Below, piece by piece: positions 56,597-64,000 of a stretch of DNA of 64,000 bases; the stretch's first letter is position 1, and each line of letters begins with the position of its first letter. The stretch comes from Haemonchus contortus. Taxonomy: Eukaryota > Nematoda > Chromadorea > Rhabditida > Trichostrongylidae. The stretch is from NCBI GenBank assembly GCA_000469685.2, contig LS997566.1, positions 41,394,420-41,458,419 on the forward strand, in the 5' to 3' direction. The notes beneath the pieces are model-generated. The model saw only the letters and a program-made list of their open reading frames with translations. It searched no databases and was not told the DNA's origin. Made by a program: the position numbers and the translations under genes.

Positions 56597-59500
56597 TAGT
56601 TATCAATTTGTATTGAAGGTGATATCAATCACAACAAGTTCTCAAAATTCCTTTGAGGTGGCTTTAATTTTACAATATTAATCAAATTTTAAGTTAAGAT
56701 TTCAGTACCGAATGCATTTTTTGTAGAAATTTAAGAGTTCCAAGCAATTCACGGGACTTGGATTGTGTCAGGCCCTTCCAGGATAAAGTGGGAATGAACG
56801 CTGTATTGAGCAATGATTGAATACTGTAATCATCTTGTTGAATAGAAATGTTATTGGAATGTTACAGCAATTTTATATAAAACTCGGTGAAATCGTTCTA
56901 ATTGTTATAAAATTCGATAAACTTGTTCTAATCGTTATAAAACTCCATGAAATTCGTCAGGATCCTTCGCCTTACACCTATATTATGTATGTATCGAATG
57001 ACAGTTGCCATACCATTATTTAGATTAGGACAAGTTTATATAATTTAACAATACACGAAGTTGGGAATAAATCCGTCTCCTAACATTTTGGCGACTTCGC
57101 CTTCTTCGGGGCCTGAAAAGTTAGAAACCGGGATATGATTTACCCGACCAAACGCCTCGCTCTCCACGAGATTTTCGAGAATAATTAAGTCATCACGAAA
57201 GGGTGTCCTATCCATAATCCATAGATAGATGACCTTCTAGACCTTCCAGATCAGGGTGAAGCACCATACCTTCCTTACCAGGATAAAGTACACACCTTCC
57301 AGATCAGTAGATATGGTACTTTATCATGATCTGGATTGTATGGTACTTCATCTACCTATAAACTATGTGCTGTATGGTATTCCATCTACCTACAACTGTG
57401 TCTCTATGTGGTCTCGGAGTTCTCACAGGGAATGAGGCATTTGGCCGTATAGATCGTTCGTAGTCTAGCTTCCACCTTTACAGGCTCCGAAGACGTCGAC
57501 ATCGTCGAAACGATAGCCGACGGACTTAATTTCAACCTCGTGTACTTTCAAATTGAATAGACCTGTAGTGTAATTATGCAAAGGTTTATCTAGAGCTCAA
57601 CGAGGCGAATCAGCGAAGGTAGATATAGTTGTTTTCATGATGATTCCGTTAATCAGTGTCAATTCATAACGAATGGAAATCGCTTCTATGGCAACGTTTT
57701 CATCAGCGCTTACTTCCAAACACTTCACACATCAATTTTGCGAGCACAGAAAATCTGCAATACTCAGTTTTTAACCACAAAAATATCCCAAGAAATTAGT
57801 GCATATAAATAATTATGTTCTATTTACTTGTACCTCTACCTCTATCTACATAGACGGCCTCTATGGACCTCTTCATTTTCCTTGCCACTTGTTGAGCGAT
57901 CCACTACATATCTTTCTAAACAATGCGTAGACGCAAATGACGATCGAAGATGGAAATCCGATGCATGGCGCCTTCCAGGAAAGCTGATCATAGATAGACG
58001 ACTATCTCGTTTACTGAAACAACTGTGGAATCCCAAACTTCTGGAGGTATAATAAGCAAGGAGCCGGTACTTGACGAACGATTTCGGGAAGAATTCATGA
58101 TAATGTTTCCCTCAACCTTCTCCCTTCTCCTCCTCCTGCACCCAATAACCACTTTGCTCGCAAGCGTAGCAAAAAGTGATTACGTTTATCCCCATTCTCT
58201 GATCCCATTCCTTTTTTTTCGTCTTCAGCCATACATTTTTCTTCATCTATCATTTTCTTCTCATTTATTAACCTACCCTCACCCTTCAAAGTAGGACTTG
58301 GCAAGTGTCAGCGGGTTCCGAGCCGGATTTTCGAATTGTACCTGCGGTAATGGGGTCAATTAGGCTTTCATTAATTGCTCTTTGAGTCGTAATTAGTTTA
58401 CAAATTTATAAATGTAAAAGATTAGAAGGTGGATCAGTGTATTCTTCCAGCTGACCCTTGAGATCGGTCGGCAGCCATCAAATCATTTTTATTTTGAAAT
58501 AATTCGATCATAAATTTTAGAGGCGTTGCGGCCAATTTAATTGGGTGTGGTCGAGATTTTAGACGGGCCAGAATAGTCCGACCGCTTTGAAAACTCTGTT
58601 GTTTTTACAAAAACCTGTGTAGTAGTACTCCTCAAACTGGTGGTGGTGGAACGGCCCTGCAAGAACTTTTCCTATCGGAATGGAACCGAGGAAGGTGCAG
58701 TTGAAAACTGTGGCTATCAATCGCTATAGCAAGCCTTTTCCATCATCCAATTCAAGCGAAACTAGCTATAGACTTGTCCTATCCATTTTTGAAGCAATGA
58801 ATTTTTATCGACTGAGACTTCGGCCCCTCTCCTCACCTTACGTCGCTATTCTGAAAGTCTGGGAAAAAAATGTAATGGGAGGGAAAAGCCGGTCGTACAA
58901 AGCGGTGGAGGGGCGGAATTTTTGAAGACAGGACGCTTGGCTCTGCTCCTATTCACATCTGACACGGACTTTTATTATTTTTATTTTGGACTTATTCATA
59001 CTCGGCTGAACCGAACAGTTCAATTCTGTTGCTTTTCATCTACTTCATTGAAAGTTATTTTGAAACTAATTCAATTCAACTTGATTTTTGTTTTAATTTT
59101 CAATTTCAAAATCATATTAATCAGAGATTTCTCAGTTTTTGTCGCCATTTCCTTGAGGGCCAGCCAGGATTTAGATAGTCAGGGCCTTTTCGAAAATGCT
59201 TCGCAAGAGGGGTTGGTCTCGTGGCACCCGAAATTCGTGTGGGGCTGATAGTGAATAACAAGTTTTTCTTCATTTAGATGATTCAGACTCGGCATGGAGG
59301 CTTCCTCCACACAAACATGTTCTGCTTTGAATATTTCGAACTGTCTGGCAGCAGTTTTTTCTCCCATACGAATGTCGACGTCTTCCCACTTCATTAGGAT
59401 TCAGAAGCTGACCATTTTTCAAATCTGATGTGGGGGATTTCACAGGGAAATCCTCACTCCCCAACTTTGAAGTCCTCTTCCACCTTTTATAGAACTTTGG

Positions 59501-60734
59501 TCAAGTTTTTTTGAAGTTCAGCCATATTTCCGCTGCAGTGGGGACTTGTAACAAGTCTTCCAACCGAAGCAGGTCATCTCTGAGCAGGACGAACCGCTCG
59601 CGTGGAGCATCAGACGGTATACCTCTTTTTTTTGCAAAAAAATCCATTAACTCCCGATTGCGCCCTTACGAAAGCAATTTTTCACAGCGGAGGTATTATT
59701 TTCGGATATCGTTTTCGGGGTTTTTCCTTTAATTATTCACTTTTCGAGGGCACCAGCGAGCCCTGGCCTTTCAAAACTACCATTTATTGGCCGGAATAGG
59801 TAATCTTCCCGGAATCCTTTATGGCAGTCGGCATAATTACTAATTCCTGAAGGACGCCTGATTATAAATAATTATGTGGGTGGTCAATATTTTTCGACGT
59901 GAAGTTTTTGGCTATAGAACACCTCCATATTCCCTACTTGGGAGATATCGCCACAGAGGTGCTGGTTATGAACTAAATAACTGCCCTAGCTGGTATCATA
60001 CCTTTTTTTCTACCTCAAGAACTTTCCACTGGGCTACCGTAACCAATCCTTTGATCGCAAATCTTAGGAATCAAGCGGTAGTCATTCAGTTCCTTTTGAC
60101 GACGGTCCCGAAGTTACCAACTCTGAAACCCGGCTAAACCTTATAACCACCTGTTCGACTGACTCCAAGCGTTTGTGACGGCCCCAGAGACTCTTCACCT
60201 TCTAACCCGCCACTTTTTTCTGACTGAAGCCTGGTGGGCTTGTGGGAAAGGGAAATCCCAATCCGAACATCGAGGTTTTCCGTCTCTAAGTACATGGGAT
60301 ACCAAAATGTTTCCATGCGATCAAATGAGGGCATTGTCAAGTGTTTACCTTTCCATTAGCACTTGTGAATGTAGCTGAATTGACCCCATTCCGCTGGAGA
60401 TATCAAAGTTCCCTCGATGGAGCCCATTAATCGAAGGTAATGTGAAGTGCAAGCACTAGTACTCATGCTCCAGGATCACAGGCTTCTACTCAGTCAAGGG
60501 TTTTTAGGTTAATGAGGAGGACAAAGAATAGGATGAGAAGGTACTTCTCCTCCAATTATCTTCTGCTCTAGTTCCACAAGAATTTGAGGTTGGCAGGTTT
60601 ATGGCTTGTATACTAAATGACAACTGGAACTGTGCCAGTTCCGACTGGAGCCCTCTCAGTGGTCACTGTTTATGTTGCTTTGCTAGACCCTAAATTCTTA
60701 TACTAAATATAATAAATAAGTAAACAAATAAAAT
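56597..60734. other. 4.1 kb without firm genes
   Basis: A 30-bp tandem repeat (56879-56962) and short repeated TGGTACTTCATCTACC-like words (57290-57400) are present. Minus-strand frames at 59179-59500 (with DFPVKSPTSDLKNGQLLNPN) have some coding character but no clear splice sites or domain. Confidence 0.4.
56879..56962. repeat. Degenerate 30-bp tandem repeat, 2.8 units
   Basis: The units follow the pattern AAA(A/C)TCGGTGAAATCGTTCTAAT and diverge by several bases each. Confidence 0.75.
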
Positions 60735-60922
60735 CTAGATCATACTAGCTCTACTATCAATGTCATTAGCTATCAAACTGGCTTTTTTACTTAATGGGCT
60801 AGGACGGGAACTCCGCGAACTCAATGAGGAAGGCACCACATGGTTTGTATGGAGGCGGATGTAGCGAGAGGCGAAGCTCGTCGTCATCAACAGAAAGATC
60901 CGGGGATGAGGTTCAGCACAGG
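60735..60922 (-). CDS. Probable terminal exon, function unknown
   Basis: After an acceptor TTTATTAG the frame is open for 61 codons to TAG at 60735. It contains a Ser-rich stretch and a typical hydrophilic C-terminus (PLSKKASLIANDIDSRASMI). A T-rich, poly(A)-signal-poor region follows. A second coding-like piece lies upstream at about 61150-61275 (GIQTIVELFEKEYSLSGTAS). The two were not joined in phase with certainty. An alternative frame in the same exon is also open. Confidence 0.35.
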
Positions 60923-63765
60923 CTAATAAATCTTTCAATCGTCAAATACCTCTGAATTAGGCCTGGTTTTGGCTGCGAGAAGGACATTCACTGCGAGTTT
61001 CCGTGCTGAATATTCACTTTTGACTTCACTTTGGAATGTAGGCATTTTCATAAGAATATGGAATTGTAAGCGAAACGGGTTCTCCAGGGAGGCCTAAATC
61101 TGTCCAATGAAGCATGAAGTTTCGACATTGTAAGGAATATGTTGAAATAAACGTGTTTACGAACCGTTGAGGCAGTTCCGCTTAAGCTATACTCCTTTTC
61201 AAACAGCTCAACAATTGTCTGAATTCCTTCTATGCAACCCCCGCAGCCGCTTGCCCAACAAGCCAAGAACGGATACAATTGATATCAAGTTCCATGTAAA
61301 GGCATGATTCATGGCTTGGTCCGAGTGAGATGATTCCTACCCTCCATTCCCTTCTTTATCTCACAATCCCTACATGGCCAGAGGCTAGAAAACAAAAATG
61401 ATTAACTTGGTAATTCTTGCTCCAAAGGATTTTTCACTTGTTAGGAGTTTCCTTTACACCAGCGTTAAACTGCCCAAAGGGGTTGGCGAGTGACAAAATG
61501 GGTAAAAACCCTTGAAACCATGAAGACCCTCCAAATTCTTTCTGTTAGGAACACCCAGAAGTTCAAGAAGGAGAAAGCTCCTTCAGTCCTCGAAAAAGGG
61601 AATATCCGCTGCACTAAGACCTCCTGGGAATGGAATTTGCGAGTCATCGCAAAACGTATATTGCAAAACAGCTAGGAAAAAGCTTCCATCTATCTAGGGC
61701 GAAGTCGTGGCTGGAAAAAAGGTCTGAGTGGTTCTTCGGCTATGGGAAGATGCTCCAGCAGCTTCCTTCAGAACCGGTGCCTCCTCTCTGCCGGTGAATC
61801 CCTCTTCGGCCCTTCAATATAATACCTGATCGTAATTGCTCAAGAACTATTCACATAGCAATCGTATTGGCGACCGTTCCCGTTCCCGGTTCTAGCAATT
61901 ATCTGGTCGAGATTGAATGTGCGATGGAAGGGTCGGGCGATTCTTGCTCACTCCCCACACACACACACCCACACTCCCACGTACTAATCACGTGCAAACA
62001 GTGCGCATTGATTGGTCCGTATGGACCCTTTGCTCTCACTTCCTCCTTTAGCCTTTCTTCTAATATTTACTTTACCGTGATGTCCACATTCGTGGTCTCT
62101 TTCTTACATAGGCCAGTGACCATAGATCACCTATGGGTCTGAGACTATCAGTTTACTTCCTGGTTCCTTGCATAAGGGCTAATTACTGTATAACTATTCA
62201 CAGCTTCCAGGCAGCTATCGTCCTTTGGGAAGTTGCAGTTTTTTAATTTTTTCGATCATTTCCCGATTTTTTTTGACCTTTCCTTGTCTTTTTTTTCCAA
62301 ATTTTAGGTTTTGGGAATTTCTAAGGCCATTTCTGTAGAGCTCTCCTGGGAATTCGGTCCTATCAGCGAGTGCGGTACCTCGAGTTATCCCGAGGTTTTT
62401 TTTCTCCCCTTCCTTTTCCCATTTACCTTTTTGTAGCTAAATTTCAGTAAGTCCGAAACATCTCCTTCCTCTCTAAATCTCTACTCCCATCCTACCCCAG
62501 AGTCCGATGATTTTATGGGTAAGCGCCGTTTTTTCTAGTCATTGGTCCTTCATCTGTAGCATTGAGTTCAGTAAGGGCCAATTCCTGCAATGAATAATCT
62601 TATTACCGACTGGCACACCTGTTCCTTGAGCGTTATTCGGCACCGGTGACCGGTCTAAGGGACAACCTCCATTTAATCCATGCCGGCTGCATTTCTTTGA
62701 TCTTTACAGTCTGATCCTGATCCGTAGCATCGTGAACGGCTATGTGCCTACCCAGATATCCGAGCTTCTTTTGCTCCTCAGATGCATCCATCTTCCATGG
62801 CTGCCTATGACTGGCTCTGCGTGTGCTCTTAGAGCTGAAGATATGGTCAGTCTACTAGGAGGCCTTGACTTCCCGGCAAATCCAATTACTGGCTGGAAGA
62901 GGGTGGTTTATCAGAGGCTCGGTTATATCTTTTTTAGCGACTGTCAGTCCTTTGCCTGAGATAAGCCATGCCTTCGGTATTCACTCAAGTTCATAATGGT
63001 CATTGAGCATTTGAATCCATTTGTATGCCAGGACACTGCTTGTCACTGGCCGTCCCTGGTTACGCACTGTACTGTACTGTCGATGAGACCGTCTCATTTA
63101 CTTTATGAAGACTATCAAAGGCCTACTCTTCTTCAACGAAAAGTTCTGTAGGTGTTATAGCCCTCTGTACTTAAAGTTATTCTCTTCTCTTCATATCTCG
63201 GCTTATCGTCAAGTATTTATTTATTTTGCTTTTTGCTCAAGCATTCCCTCTTAGTTCCGATCAAAAAAATAGGCTTAAGAAGTGACAGTAACGACCCTCG
63301 TGCTCGAAGCTTACTGTGAGGAATGAAGTTGTCGACCGGTTGCTGTAATGTGGGGGTACTCAAGATATATGCCGCCCATTATGAAACCAGCAGACCACCC
63401 TATTTAAGCTGCAGCGACACCCGCCCGAAGTCATTCGACTACTGACCATTCCGAACTTTCCCTTTCCTCTGAAAAAGCCATTTACTAAAAACCTTGGGTA
63501 CCTCAAAGCTGGTAATAATTTTAAGCAACACCATATTGAGGTTGAGCTATCCCGAGCTAATCTTCCTTCTATTGAGGCAGACAGCTGCGGGTACAGCCAG
63601 ACATGGTGGGTTTCGGTAATCTCCCAAAGCTTCCTCTTTCCCACTACTAACCCGCACGGCACCCTGCTAGAGCTGGTGGCTTTCCGTGCAGTCCCAAATT
63701 CTTGCGAGTTCCAAAGTGAACCCCACATTCTTCCGATGCGGACTGTCTCCCTCTAAACCACTCCA
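60923..63765. other. No firm gene
   Basis: The stretch contains the coding-like piece at 61150-61275 noted above and a short CACACA run near 61965. Otherwise only random frames occur. Confidence 0.35.
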
Positions 63766-64000
63766 TCATTCCCCACACTCTGCTCTAAGGGAAAACCACT
63801 CGATCGCGATTCCTACGAGAAATGAAGCTAATTTCGGGCTAATGTCTGGCTGGCGATCTTGTCTGCAGCCGGTCGTATACGCCAATTCGTCTAACTCCGG
63901 GAGCGCATCATCGAACTCAGCAGTGTATTCCTCTGAACCTTGCAAATCCAGAATGTTCGCTGTTTTTGCGTGAAATTCATCAGCGATCTCTAGGCTTCCT
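63766..64000 (-). CDS. Partial coding-like exon at the window edge
   Basis: A minus-strand frame open from the window edge to TGA at 63766 codes for about 77 residues: acidic and helical at first (EIADEFHAKTANILDLQGSE, DDALPELDELA), then ISPKLASFLVGIAIEW. It ends soon after. Following frames to about 63360 are open but in other phases. It might be a gene 3' end or a retroelement gag-like fragment; neither can be shown. Confidence 0.35.
   Translation of the reverse strand, partial: GSLEIADEFHAKTANILDLQGSEEYTAEFDDALPELDELAYTTGCRQDRQPDISPKLASFLVGIAIEWFSLRAECGE

Noticed and set aside
1..64000. CRISPR arrays, bacterial operons, rRNA genes, prophage or plasmid features
   Set aside because: No regularly spaced repeats, no Shine-Dalgarno-linked gene strings and no rRNA words; the gene structure is spliced and nematode-like throughout.

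Overview
The window is eukaryotic and almost certainly nematode. Genes are split into many short exons with GT/AG introns, acceptors are of the TTTCAG or TTCCAG type, and one complete G-protein alpha gene and one T-box gene are of nematode style. Between the genes lies A+T-rich DNA crowded with decayed Tc1/mariner and piggyBac-type elements and a tRNA-headed SINE. A clade V (strongylid or hookworm-like) worm fits best, but that rests on gene style and repeat content, not on a database match. No bacterial operons, rRNA genes, true tRNA genes or CRISPR arrays are visible.

Layout. 1-10.4 kb is mobile DNA: a long inverted repeat cut by the window edge, a full-length mariner corpse (291-1551), a TTAA-flanked piggyBac-type remnant (3655-4298), a 0.5-kb MITE (4646-5138), and a mariner deletion derivative (8273-10419) split by a Tc1-like element with paired direct repeats in each inverted repeat. 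11.2-14.1 kb holds two minus-strand genes 47 bp apart: a gene I do not recognise, then a Tbx1-type T-box gene with an N-terminal eh1 motif (mls-1-like). 14-24 kb is mostly SINEs and empty sequence. 24.3-24.6 kb has two well-spliced exons of an unrecognised minus-strand gene, next to a 526-bp MITE. 26-29.5 kb carries a decayed exon module, two copies of a GC-rich repeat and one coding-like terminal exon.

30.1-35.1 kb is the best gene of the window: an 8-exon, 359-residue heterotrimeric G-protein alpha subunit, complete from myristoylation/palmitoylation signal to stop. From its stop codon to about 43 kb runs a mosaic of diverged segmental duplications, containing the pieces of a minus-strand coiled-coil gene (exons 40.3-43.2 kb) and its broken relatives. 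45.2-51.6 kb is a second multi-exon minus-strand gene: probable signal-peptide exon, a transmembrane exon, then a long low-complexity cytoplasmic tail with an NPF motif and a basic end. 52-64 kb has more SINE and mariner pieces, a coding-like segment at 54.2-54.7 kb, a likely terminal exon at 60.7-60.9 kb and a partial exon at the right edge.

Gene models were assembled by hand from reading frames, splice-site consensus and phase. The G-alpha and T-box calls are firm. The other multi-exon genes are real-looking but unnamed. Small single exons are tentative.
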